This document shows positions 7,862 to 15,951 of a stretch of 64,000 nucleotides of DNA, piece by piece. Made by a program: the position numbers and the translations under genes. Under the pieces are notes generated by a model. It was not told the origin of the DNA. It searched no databases and worked only from the letters and a program-made list of their open reading frames with translations. Where the stretch lies: NCBI GenBank assembly GCA_900768505.1, contig CAAGED010000054.1:1-64000 (forward strand), written 5' to 3'. Position 1 is the stretch's first letter. Each line of letters opens with the position of its first letter. The stretch is from Lentisphaeria bacterium (lineage in GTDB: Bacteria; Verrucomicrobiota; Lentisphaeria; Victivallales; Victivallaceae).

Positions 7862-8255
7862 TAATGCTTGCCGCGTCAGCGTAAGAAGCCGCTTTCGAGA
7901 AGCGGAAGCGGCGTGGTGCAGGGCAGTGCGCCATGCTTCGGGGGGTGTGGGGGCTGAATAAGCTCCCCATATGCCATCTAATCGGGCGGCCAACTAAGGA
8001 GAGCGAATTTTTTTGCAAAATATGCGGCATCTTGCCTCCTTGCTACGATATGTCGTTTCGGTCACATACGTTATGTATGCTCCCTCAACGCCAATCTTGC
8101 AAAAACGCAATCTGCTCGCCTATTTTGTAAAAAAATGTTAAAATCACAAAATAATGTTTGCTGCTTACAATCATAATAATATCCCACATGAAGTATTTCA
8201 CGCCAATATATCTGTTTTTCAGCTCGTGGCCTGCGGCGGCTGTGGCATATTGCAT
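7862..8255 (+). repeat. Composite intergenic repeat, copy 2
   Basis: The copy begins just after the pseudopilin terminator with the GC-rich block (7865-7920, TGCCGCGTCAGCG family), then carries GGGCGGCCAACTAAGGAG (7984 onward, shared with copy 3), an extra ERIC-like segment (about 8012-8115) absent from the other copies, and finally the TGCTTACAATCATAATAAT block (8162-8254) shared with copy 1. The A hairpin is degenerate or lost here. No supported gene lies within it. It ends near the tRNA terminator. Confidence 0.8.
8012..8115. repeat. ERIC-like module inside repeat copy 2
   Basis: Read on the minus strand, this insert contains GGGAGCATACATAACGTATG followed by TGACCG, with the core inverted repeat CATAC (8065-8069)/GTATG (8075-8079). 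This resembles the central palindrome of enterobacterial ERIC elements (GGAGCATA...TATGTGAC.G). The resemblance is from memory and not from an alignment search. It interrupts modules that are contiguous in copy 3. Confidence 0.4.
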
Positions 8256-8299
8256 TATATTGTTTTATAATATTATCATATTGAACGCAAAACCGGAAA

Positions 8300-8335
8300 C
8301 AAAAAATCCCGTTCAGAATTAATCCTGAACGGGAT
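8300..8335 (-). terminator. Rho-independent terminator of tRNA-Leu
   Basis: On the minus strand, ATCCCGTTCAG pairs with CTGAACGGGAT over a short loop and is followed by a run of T residues (A residues at 8301-8306 on the plus strand). It lies 13 bases after the encoded CCA end of the tRNA. Confidence 0.9.
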
Positions 8336-8348
8336 GATATTTCACAAG

Positions 8349-8433
8349 TGGTACCGAAGGTGGGAGTCGAACCCACACGTCCAAAGGACACCAGATTTTG
8401 AGTCTAGCGCGTCTGCCATTTCGCCACTTCGGC
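8349..8433 (-). tRNA. tRNA-Leu (anticodon CAA)
   Basis: The 85-base class II tRNA has acceptor stem GCCGAAG/CTTCGGT with one G-U pair, a D-arm, anticodon stem CTAGA/TCTGG with loop CTCAAAA (anticodon CAA, reads UUG), a long variable arm, T-arm GTGGGTTCGACTCCCAC, and an encoded CCA end. The long variable arm and the GCCGAAGTGGCGAAATGG start are typical of leucine tRNAs. Confidence 0.97.
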
Positions 8434-8448
8434 TTGCTTTATGCCATT

Positions 8449-8476
8449 AATTTATCATAAAAACACTATTTGTCAA
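8449..8476 (-). promoter_or_regulatory. Promoter of tRNA-Leu
   Basis: On the minus strand a consensus TTGACA (8476-8471) is followed after 16 bases by TAAATT (8454-8449), with the tRNA starting 15 bases further on. The -10 box matches the consensus at four of six positions. Confidence 0.5.
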
Positions 8477-8545
8477 ATCATTATTACAATTTTCTTTATT
8501 TTTTTACGCTCAAGATCTCTCAATTAATGATTCATTGATAAAAAA

Positions 8546-9679
8546 TCAATTATTCACATGTCTTCCGAAACAAATTCCCAAATTATCCGCTGTTTGCATC
8601 CAGGGGTGATCCAAATTTACCACCCGCCGCTTTCCCGCCACCTGCTCCAACGGAATCAACTGACATCCAGATTGACCAACAAATGACACCATCACCCCAT
8701 ATTGCCCGCTTAATATCGCTTGGGCGCAGGAACTGCCCAACTGCGATGCCAGCAATCGATCAAAGCAGGATGGTTTGCCTCCACGCTGCAAATAACCCAA
8801 AATCGTCACTCGACTCTCCAGGCCAGTCAAATTTTCCAATTGGGACGCTAACTCAAAAATATGATTTGGACAATACTCCTGCAACTTTCGTTCTTCTTTT
8901 TTGAGCATCCGCCGCTCTTCCGGATCTTTAGTTTTGATCAACGCTTTGTCCAACAATGCAATTTTTTCAGCCCGGCGCCAATCCATTGCGCCCTCGGCAA
9001 CCGGTACGATACTGAATAATTTTCCCTCTTTGGTACGTTGGCGCAATGCGGCGGCCACTACTTCAATGTCATATGGAATTTCCGGAATCAGAATAACATC
9101 CGCCCCTCCGGCGATTCCACTGCCCAGGGTCAACCAGCCGGCATTGTGTCCCATCACCTCCAGCAGCATTATTCGGCGATGACTGCTGGCAGTGGAATGC
9201 AAGGCGTCAATGGCGCTGGTCGCCACATCCAGCGCAGTATCAAATCCAATACTGCTGTCAGTCATATCCAAATCATTATCAATGGTCTTGGGCATGGTGA
9301 GAACATTTAATCCAGCCTCTTTCAGCAGTAACGCACTTTTATGTGTGCCGCCGCCGCCAACGCAAACCAAACACTCCAAGCCGTGAATATGGTAATTTTT
9401 TACGATTTCATCTGTCATATCCACCATTTGACCATTAAAGGACATTTTATTTGGTTTACTTCGGCTGGTGTGCAAAATTGTACCGCCGCTAGTGAGGATT
9501 CCGGAAAATTTCCGCTCATCCAGTTTTTCGCAGCGGTCGAACGCCAGCCCTTCAAAACCATCCATGAATCCCCATAATTCGTAATTATTGCGATTTAAAC
9601 ATTTCCCCAGGGCTCGAATTGCCGCGTTCAGCCCTGGGCTGTCGCCGCCGGCGGTTAAAATTCCAACTCGTTTAGTCAT
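8546..9679 (-). CDS. 6-phosphofructokinase family protein (phosphoryl donor uncertain)
   Basis: The enzyme phosphorylates fructose 6-phosphate to the 1,6-bisphosphate. The 377-residue protein has the family start RVGILTAGGDSPGLNAAI, GFEGL, the catalytic PKTIDND with its Asp, the substrate-site segment LEVMGHNAGWL, IPEIPYD and the C-terminal GYLQRGGKPSCFDR. Two donor-site features are notable: the segment usually reading GGDGS/T reads VGGGGTHKSA, so the Asp equivalent to Asp103 of the E. coli enzyme is Gly, and PKTIDND has Lys where ATP enzymes have Gly, which is typical of pyrophosphate-using or non-ATP clades. The donor cannot be decided by eye. The ATG at 9679 with AGGAG 11 bases upstream is preferred to the TTG at 9688. 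The ppk1 stop overlaps this leader, so translation is coupled. Confidence 0.9.
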   Translation of the reverse strand: MTKRVGILTAGGDSPGLNAAIRALGKCLNRNNYELWGFMDGFEGLAFDRCEKLDERKFSGILTSGGTILHTSRSKPNKMSFNGQMVDMTDEIVKNYHIHGLECLVCVGGGGTHKSALLLKEAGLNVLTMPKTIDNDLDMTDSSIGFDTALDVATSAIDALHSTASSHRRIMLLEVMGHNAGWLTLGSGIAGGADVILIPEIPYDIEVVAAALRQRTKEGKLFSIVPVAEGAMDWRRAEKIALLDKALIKTKDPEERRMLKKEERKLQEYCPNHIFELASQLENLTGLESRVTILGYLQRGGKPSCFDRLLASQLGSSCAQAILSGQYGVMVSFVGQSGCQLIPLEQVAGKRRVVNLDHPWMQTADNLGICFGRHVNN

Positions 9680-9684
9680 ATAAT

Positions 9685-11829
9685 TCAATACTCCTGATTT
9701 GTTGCTTTCTGAGCTTCATGAGGCGATTTGAATATTACGAAATCCCGTTTTTGATGCTGTTTCGAACGGTTAAACTCCTCCCATAATTGGTAACTGCGAT
9801 ATTGACTTCGCCTGCCGTTGTATCGCTTTGCCCCGGCGCTGCGGTAATGACCATCTGAACGCTGGAAGCGCCCCTTTTCCCGATCTTCCAACTGCATAGC
9901 CAGTATTTGAGCAATAATTTTGCAATGAAATGGATTTTCCAATGGAAACATTATTTCAATGCGTCGATCCAAATTACGCATCATCCAGTCGGCGCTGCTC
10001 AGGAAATATTTCTTATTGCCGTTGTTGTGAAAATAAAAAATTCGACTGTGCTCCAAATAACGGTCAACGATACTGCACACCCGGATATTTTTACCGGATT
10101 TCAGACAGCAGATTCCCCGCACAATTAGATCAATCTTTACTCCAGCTTGCGCCGCGTCATAAAGATGAACAATAATTTCCGGGTCGGTTAAAGAATTCAT
10201 TTTGGCAATAATTTTTCCCCGTCCGCCCGCCTCCGCGTGTTCCCGCTCCCGGTCAATCAGCGCCAGCAGTCGCCGCCGCAAATCAAAAGGAGCCACGGCA
10301 ATTTTGCTCCATTCCTGCCGGGCGGCGGCGTATCCAGTCATAATATTGAACAAAGCGGCGATTTCGGCGCAAAGCTGCTGGTCATAACTGAAAATGCTGC
10401 TGTCGGTGTAAATTTTTGCAGTTTTATCGTTATAATTACCAGTGGAAAGATGGACGTAGCGCCGAATTAATCCCGCCTCCCGCCGGACAATCAGCAATGC
10501 TTTGCCATGAATTTTCAAGCCGGAAATACCATAAACCACATGGGCACCTGACTCCTCAAGCTTCCGAGCCCAGGCGATATTGTTGCCTTCATCAAAGCGG
10601 GCTTTCAGTTCCACAATTACCGTAACTTGTTTGCCGCGTTCAGCCGCCCGCTGCAGCGCCTGAATTACGGAGGAATTCCCGCTAACCCGATAGAGGGTCT
10701 GCTTGATGGCCAGAACATCCGGATCGTCAGCGGCCGAATTGAGCAGTTTTACAATGGGATCAAAACTGAAAAACGGCACCATGTGAAGAATATTCCCCTG
10801 AGTACGAATTGCCTCAAAAATATCATTATATCCCTCAAATGCCATATTGGACAGCGGCATCCAGGGAGCTTCAAGCAATTCCGGACGATTGATTTTGCCA
10901 ATCAGCTCGAAAAGTTGTTTTAAATTGAGAGGTACCCCTAATGCGTAACGCAAATCCTCATCCAGTTTGAATTGTTCCATCAGCCATTGATAAAGTGGCC
11001 CCTTCACACCGCAGGGGAATTCCAGCCGGATGGGTTCACGGCTGCGCCGTTCCAGCAACGTGTGTTCGATGGAGCGCAGCAAATCGGAAACGCCCTCTTC
11101 CAGAATGGTAAAATCCATATCCCGGGTGATTCGGAACGGGAGCGCCTCAATTATATCGCATCCGGCAAAAATATCCGTTAAATTGGCAATGATTATCTCC
11201 TCCAGTGCGACAAAATAACTGCCGCCGCGCATTTCGGAAACCTCGACAAAGCGTGGCAGTTGCTCCGGGACCTCCACAAAAGCGTACAACGTTTCCGGCT
11301 TGTCCGGATTTTTTAACATTACGGCAATCTCGATTGCACCGTTGCCGAGTACGGGGAAGGGGTGGCTGGGATCGAGCGCCAGTGGAGTTAATATTGGGGC
11401 AACCTGCGAAGAAAAATATTGTTTCAATTCATTTTGAGCGGAAAAATTCAGTTGATTATACTTCACCAGAAAAATTTTATTTTCCGCCAATTGCGGCAGC
11501 AGTTTACGGTTAAAACATCTGGCCTGCAATTTCAGTAACGCCAGGCATTTTTCTCGAATCTTCTTCAACTGCATACCGGCGGTCAAGCCGCATTGGTCGG
11601 CGGCGACGGAATCCAACTTGGCCAATTGGCGCAATCCGGCTACTCGGACCATGAAAAATTCATCCAAATTACTGCTAAAAATGGCAATGAATTTCAAGCG
11701 TTCCAAAAGTGGATTATTTTTGCAAAAAGCCTCGGCCAGCACCCGGGAATTGAAATCCAGCCAGCTCAATTCACGATTAATGAAAAAATTGCCGCCGCGA
11801 CCGACTTTTTGGGTCATTTCGCTTTTCAT
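9685..11829 (-). CDS. ppk1: Polyphosphate kinase 1
   Basis: PPK1 reversibly makes inorganic polyphosphate from the terminal phosphate of ATP. The 714-residue protein has the N-terminal domain start FFINRELSWLDFNSRVLAEA, the ALDPSHPFPVL region, the phospholipase-D-like catalytic domain with GLKIHGKALL (the His aligning with the autophosphorylated His of the E. coli enzyme), HLSTGNYNDKTAKIYTDSS, and the second His in DRYLEHSRIFYF, then SSADWMMRNLDRRIE. Length is normal, with an extra basic C-terminal tail of about 45 residues (RRSQYRSYQLWEEFNRSKQHQKR). The ATG at 11829 follows a GGAGG site; the upstream GTG at 11841 is less likely. The gene is directly upstream of and coupled to the phosphofructokinase. 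Confidence 0.97.
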   Translation of the reverse strand: MKSEMTQKVGRGGNFFINRELSWLDFNSRVLAEAFCKNNPLLERLKFIAIFSSNLDEFFMVRVAGLRQLAKLDSVAADQCGLTAGMQLKKIREKCLALLKLQARCFNRKLLPQLAENKIFLVKYNQLNFSAQNELKQYFSSQVAPILTPLALDPSHPFPVLGNGAIEIAVMLKNPDKPETLYAFVEVPEQLPRFVEVSEMRGGSYFVALEEIIIANLTDIFAGCDIIEALPFRITRDMDFTILEEGVSDLLRSIEHTLLERRSREPIRLEFPCGVKGPLYQWLMEQFKLDEDLRYALGVPLNLKQLFELIGKINRPELLEAPWMPLSNMAFEGYNDIFEAIRTQGNILHMVPFFSFDPIVKLLNSAADDPDVLAIKQTLYRVSGNSSVIQALQRAAERGKQVTVIVELKARFDEGNNIAWARKLEESGAHVVYGISGLKIHGKALLIVRREAGLIRRYVHLSTGNYNDKTAKIYTDSSIFSYDQQLCAEIAALFNIMTGYAAARQEWSKIAVAPFDLRRRLLALIDREREHAEAGGRGKIIAKMNSLTDPEIIVHLYDAAQAGVKIDLIVRGICCLKSGKNIRVCSIVDRYLEHSRIFYFHNNGNKKYFLSSADWMMRNLDRRIEIMFPLENPFHCKIIAQILAMQLEDREKGRFQRSDGHYRSAGAKRYNGRRSQYRSYQLWEEFNRSKQHQKRDFVIFKSPHEAQKATNQEY

Positions 11830-12109
11830 AAACTCCTCCACGCATCTTCAAAAACTTAACTGCAAGGGAGAAAAATTCCCCTTGATTTTTTCAATCAGAA
11901 AAACTCCTGGTAAACAAATAATACCGAATTTGAGAAAAACAAGGCATTCAGTCCAAAATTAATCATATCTGAATATTTTTTCCATCTTCAGTTGAAATAT
12001 GTGGGTTTTGCGGTTATTTTCTTGTGGAATAAATTATAATCGCCAGGATAAGTGAAAGGCGGAAATTTTGATTTGAAATGGTTATCCGGCGGAGGAGCGG
12101 CAACAAACA

Positions 12110-12874
12110 ATGGGCAATATTTATGAATCTAACAATTCGATGGAAAAATATGTAATTGCCCTTAATGGCAGTGTATTCATTTATTTTTTTCTTATGACGG
12201 CTGATTTTGCACTGCTGGGGACGTATGGTGCGCTAATTAAGCCGGTGGAAGTTATTTATTGGACAATCGCCAGTAATTGGATAAAATTTTTCCTGATATT
12301 ACTGCCTTGGGCAGGGGCATTAAGGCAAGGAATTTTTCGGCAGATGAATTTAGGACTGGGGGCATTGCGCCATGCAAGCGGTGGTAATTGGATAAAAAAT
12401 CTGCTTCAAACCCTCATGCTGGGAGTTGTCTTGCTGCTGGCAGTGGACTTTATCAGCATCCTGAACAACCTTCTGCTGCAATTTTTGCAGATTAAAATGC
12501 CGGAAAATTTAGTGGTTAATTTGTTTAAGCAGGGAACGCCGAATATTAAATACACCATGGCGTTCCTCGCTCTGGTAACGGCGCCGTTTTGCGAGGAGTT
12601 TTTTTTCCGTAATATTTTGTTTAAGTTCATTAGGGATGTCTGCTGCAGCCAGCTGAACCCAAAATTTAGCGACCGAAGACGTCGCACCTGGATTGCAGCG
12701 TTGGCCACTTCATTGGTTTTTGCAGTAATTCACTTTAATTTTTATGGAGTCATACCGCTTTTTTGCCTCGGCCTGCTCTTTCAGTTCCTCTTTATTCGTA
12801 CTAAAAGTTTGTGGCCGTCAATAATTATTCACTCGCTTAATAATTTGCAGGCACTGCTTCTTACATCATTGTGA
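12110..12874 (+). CDS. CPBP-family intramembrane metalloprotease
   Basis: This is a 254-residue polytopic membrane protein of the CAAX protease and bacteriocin-processing (CPBP/Abi) family. The three family motifs are present: EEFFFRNILF (glutamates and Arg), FAVIHFNF (first His), and IIHSLNN (second His with Asn), all in the C-terminal half, after four or more hydrophobic segments. Members cleave membrane-associated substrates, but the substrate here is unknown. A GGAGGAG motif lies about 12 bases before the ATG; a later ATG (12140) is possible. A TATAAT at 12035-12040 in the 280-base gap upstream could serve as a -10 box with a weak -35. The gene stands alone between ppk1 (divergent) and a lipoprotein (convergent). 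Confidence 0.85.
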   Translation: MGNIYESNNSMEKYVIALNGSVFIYFFLMTADFALLGTYGALIKPVEVIYWTIASNWIKFFLILLPWAGALRQGIFRQMNLGLGALRHASGGNWIKNLLQTLMLGVVLLLAVDFISILNNLLLQFLQIKMPENLVVNLFKQGTPNIKYTMAFLALVTAPFCEEFFFRNILFKFIRDVCCSQLNPKFSDRRRRTWIAALATSLVFAVIHFNFYGVIPLFCLGLLFQFLFIRTKSLWPSIIIHSLNNLQALLLTSL

Positions 12875-12940
12875 ATCAACGGGAGAAAACATAAAAAATT
12901 TAGAAATTTTTATGATGCCGAAAAAATATTTTTTATTTTT

Positions 12941-13594
12941 TCATTTATTTTCAGGCGTATCGGAGTCGGAGAAGAGCCAGACCGGGAAATCGATAAACCC
13001 CCTTTTTATTGCCCAGAATGGTCCACCCAGAATATATGCGCCGGGATAACCAAAATAATCCCGGGCAATCCCCAGTGGCGGAACCAATGCATTCATGGTG
13101 ATATTGCCCCGTCCCAATTCATATCCTACCGAAAAAGGCCAGCACACCACGTTGCCCACCGCAGTAAAAACCGCCATACCCAAATTTTCCGGAATAATGT
13201 AAATGAAATCCGCCGCTTCCGCATTGCGCCAATGCAATCCGAATGGCTGCCCTTCGTTGGAGGCGCCGTAACGTTCTTTGTAATATTCCGCCCGGGTTCG
13301 CCGCCTTGGCGGCGGCACTGCCGCCGCCAAGGCGTGCGTTGCGGCATTGGCGGATGAATTTGATGCGACTTCGGCGTCAGAAACATTCACTCCAATATTA
13401 TTATTCCCGGCGTCAGAATTGGCGGCTTGTTGTTGAGCCAGCTCCCGACCGGCTCGACTGCGGGAGGCGATTGGCATATTGTCACTGGCGCGATGACGCG
13501 CCGCTGCGATAGGGTCAACTGGTTTATCGCTGCTGCTGCAACCCAGCAGAAAAAGCATTGCGGCAAAATAATATCGGCTGAATTTAAATTTCAT
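12941..13594 (-). CDS. Lipoprotein of unknown function
   Basis: The 217-residue protein has a signal peptide ending in the lipobox LFLLGC (MKFKFSRYYFAAMLFLLGC), then a long Ala/Asn/Ser-rich linker to about residue 110 (a typical surface tether) and a conserved-looking C-terminal region with repeated hydrophobic stretches (NLGMAVFTAVGNVVCWPFSV, PLGIARDYFGYPGAYILGG, FWAIKRGFIDFPVWLF). No family recognised. The start at 13594 has a GGAG site and gives a clean lipoprotein signal; the upstream extension to 13744 runs into the AraC gene and is not supported. It lies just after the AraC gene on the same strand. Confidence 0.75.
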   Translation of the reverse strand: MKFKFSRYYFAAMLFLLGCSSSDKPVDPIAAARHRASDNMPIASRSRAGRELAQQQAANSDAGNNNIGVNVSDAEVASNSSANAATHALAAAVPPPRRRTRAEYYKERYGASNEGQPFGLHWRNAEAADFIYIIPENLGMAVFTAVGNVVCWPFSVGYELGRGNITMNALVPPLGIARDYFGYPGAYILGGPFWAIKRGFIDFPVWLFSDSDTPENK

Positions 13595-13625
13595 TTTTTC
13601 TCCTGCGAAATATTGTTCATAAAAA

Positions 13626-14495
13626 TTAATGCCAGCCCGGTGCCTGCTCCCGGTACTGCCGGGGAGACAAACCCATGATTTGTTTAAATCGCCTGGAGAA
13701 GTGATATTGGTCAACATACCCCAGTTCGGCGGCAATTTCGGCAATGCGCAACTGCCGCGAAATCAGCAGTTCGGCGGCGTGTTGAATTTTCATCCGGTCA
13801 ATGTAAACCTTAGGCATAACTCCGGTATGCCGGACGAAGAGCCGCCGCATTTGATCGTTGGAAAGCTGGCAAAATTCGGCCATATCGTCAATTGTCCACC
13901 AGCGGTTAAGCTGGGATTTGATGGCGGAAAGCAGTTTTTCAATTACCGAGTGGCTGTTAATAAGTTGGCGGCGGTGGTTATAAATATCCATCATTAAATT
14001 CTGCAGAGCCAAATTTCCATTCAACTGCGAATCAATGGACGGGTCCCGCAGCAATTCAATAATCGGCCGCAGCCGCCGCACCGGCCCCAGTGCAAAAATT
14101 CCGCTTTCAATGACACCGCTCTGACGCATTAAATCCGCCACCGGTCCATAAAATTGTATGGCATCCTCGATGTATGGTAAGGTGCCGTCCCCGCCGTAAC
14201 GATGTACTAAATCCGGCTCGATAACAACCACATCTCCGGGGTTGACCTTGAAATTTCCACGGTCTTTAATCCAAAGCTGGCCGCCGCCGTCAAACATGTG
14301 TGAAATTGAATAAAATTCAAAATACCGCTCCGGGCAGACGGCGAATCCGTTGACCGCCGATTTATTGCCGACACTGCCGGAACACCACAACCCGTAGTTG
14401 CGGTGAACCGAGTGCATGGAGCCGGCAAAACTCTTTATGGAGTGGCAAAGCAAGTGATTAAAATTTTTGTCATCATTCATGCAACTTTTATCCAT
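13626..14495 (-). CDS. AraC-family transcriptional regulator
   Basis: This 289-residue regulator has an N-terminal cupin-like ligand domain (FDGGGQLWIKDRGNFKVNPGDVVVIEPDLVHRYGG) and a C-terminal pair of helix-turn-helix motifs typical of AraC/XylS (WTIDDMAEFCQLSNDQMRRLF and IAEIAAELGYVDQYHFSRRFK followed by GLSPRQYRE). It is divergent from a Gfo/Idh/MocA dehydrogenase gene with a 96-base shared gap, so it probably controls that gene in response to a sugar or sugar derivative. The start is not fixed by a good ribosome binding site; an internal ATG at 14480 is possible. Confidence 0.93.
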   Translation of the reverse strand: MDKSCMNDDKNFNHLLCHSIKSFAGSMHSVHRNYGLWCSGSVGNKSAVNGFAVCPERYFEFYSISHMFDGGGQLWIKDRGNFKVNPGDVVVIEPDLVHRYGGDGTLPYIEDAIQFYGPVADLMRQSGVIESGIFALGPVRRLRPIIELLRDPSIDSQLNGNLALQNLMMDIYNHRRQLINSHSVIEKLLSAIKSQLNRWWTIDDMAEFCQLSNDQMRRLFVRHTGVMPKVYIDRMKIQHAAELLISRQLRIAEIAAELGYVDQYHFSRRFKQIMGLSPRQYREQAPGWH

Positions 14496-14540
14496 GTTTT
14501 TTTACAGTTCAGAGTGTAATGTAGTATATAGAGAGTTTAT

Positions 14541-14558
14541 TTGCAAATGAAATTGCAA
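14541..14558. promoter_or_regulatory. Candidate operator in the AraC/dehydrogenase gap
   Basis: Two copies of the self-complementary hexamer TTGCAA (14541-14546 and 14553-14558) are spaced 12 bases apart in the divergent promoter region. It could bind the AraC regulator; this is inferred from position only. Confidence 0.25.
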
Positions 14559-14591
14559 CAAAAAAACAATAATAATTCGGAGCTAAGCAAA

Positions 14592-15734
14592 ATGTCTGAG
14601 AACAAGATTATCAATGTAGCGGTTTTGGGTTGCGGCAGCCGCGGTCGCGGTGTAACCAACAACCTGCTTCGCGATTCCAAGGGCAATGTGAAAGTTTTGG
14701 CCGTGTTCGATCCGGACAAGGCGGTTGCCAAGGAGACCATTGAACATTGGAAACAACCGGATGCCAAAATTTGTGATTCATATCAGGAAGCGATTGATTT
14801 TCCGGGAGTGGATTGGGTAATGGTTTTCTCCCCGAATGCTTTCCACAAAGAGCAGATTTTGGCCGGCTTCAAGGCTGGCAAGCATGTTTTCTCGGAGAAG
14901 CCGCTGGCTACTGCCATCGAAGATTGCCAGGAAATTTTTGAAGCTCACAAAAAGAGCAATGTTAAATTTGCCACTGGTTTCGTGTTGCGTTATGCGCCGC
15001 TCTACCGTAAAGCCAAGGAGATTATCACCTCTGGCGCCATTGGCCGTGTATTGAGCATTGATGCCAACGAAAACATTGCCCCCTCCCATGGCGGTTATAT
15101 TATGACCAATTGGCGTCGTCACAAGGAGATCGCCGGTCCGCATATTTTGGAAAAGTGCTGCCACGATTTGGATTTGATCAACTGGTTCTGCGATTCACTG
15201 CCGAGCAAGGTTGCGGCCTTTGGCGGATTGGAATTTTTCAAGCCGGAAAATGCCGGAATGTTGAAGAAATACGGTGAAAACATGTTTATGTCCTGGTGGG
15301 ATCCCCATCGTGAATCCGATCCGTTCAATTCCGATAAGGATTTGCTGGATACTCAGGTGGCGATTGTTGAATACCGCAATCGCATCCGGGTAATGTTCCA
15401 GGCGACAATGAGCAATGCGATGCCGGAACGCAGAATGTATTTCTCCTGCACCGAGGGCAATATGATTGTCGAGCTTTACAGCAGCACCCTAAAATTGCAG
15501 AAGATGGGCGAAAACATGTTTACTGAATATAACTTCGGTGCTGACGGCCACGGCGGCGGCGACGGTTATATCATGAAGGAACTTTACGAAGGACCGATGT
15601 GCACTGACGAAGAACCGAAGTGCAGCGGCAACGAGGGGTTGACTTCCGCGGTATTGGCGTTGGCGATGGATCGTTCGGCCTGCACCAACCAGATCGTGGA
15701 TTTGGAACCGGTATGGAAGAGCATGAACCGCTAA
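14592..15734 (+). CDS. Gfo/Idh/MocA-family oxidoreductase
   Basis: This 380-residue NAD(P)-dependent dehydrogenase has an N-terminal Rossmann fold (NVAVLGCGSRGRGV, acidic residue at VFDPDK), the family signature SEKPLATAIEDC containing the cofactor-contacting Lys, and the C-terminal alpha/beta domain with KCCHDLDLINWF, where a His-Asp pair is expected at the active site. The substrate (inositol, sugar or uronate derivative) cannot be told from sequence. The ATG at 14592 has a GGAG 10 bases upstream; the longer form from 14541 has none. The gene is followed by a clear terminator and is divergent from an AraC regulator, an arrangement that fits sugar-induced expression. Confidence 0.93.
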   Translation: MSENKIINVAVLGCGSRGRGVTNNLLRDSKGNVKVLAVFDPDKAVAKETIEHWKQPDAKICDSYQEAIDFPGVDWVMVFSPNAFHKEQILAGFKAGKHVFSEKPLATAIEDCQEIFEAHKKSNVKFATGFVLRYAPLYRKAKEIITSGAIGRVLSIDANENIAPSHGGYIMTNWRRHKEIAGPHILEKCCHDLDLINWFCDSLPSKVAAFGGLEFFKPENAGMLKKYGENMFMSWWDPHRESDPFNSDKDLLDTQVAIVEYRNRIRVMFQATMSNAMPERRMYFSCTEGNMIVELYSSTLKLQKMGENMFTEYNFGADGHGGGDGYIMKELYEGPMCTDEEPKCSGNEGLTSAVLALAMDRSACTNQIVDLEPVWKSMNR

Positions 15735-15779
15735 TTTAATTAGTTTAACATGCTGGCAATGCAGTGATGCAGTGCGCTG

Positions 15780-15819
15780 AGTGTCGACTGGAAATTATTT
15801 CAATCGACACTTTTTTTTT
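15780..15819 (+). terminator. Rho-independent terminator of the oxidoreductase gene
   Basis: AGTGTCGA pairs with TCGACACT across a loop of about 15 bases and is followed by nine T residues. Confidence 0.88.
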
Positions 15820-15951
15820 ACTGAAAAGGGGGACTCTTTTGTGGAATTTTTTTTGAGGAAACGGCCAATAATAAGCTGAATATATTTTGGCAGACTCAAA
15901 AATTTCGATGGGGATTTTAGCTCAATTAAAAATTCAACGATTCTTGCTCAG

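Noticed and set aside
7736..7993. Minus-strand frame sharing MAARLD...RTALHHA with the plus-strand frame at 43285-43533
   Set aside because: The similarity is the consequence of the shared repeat DNA read in the same relative direction; neither has a binding site, and both run across different flanking DNA.
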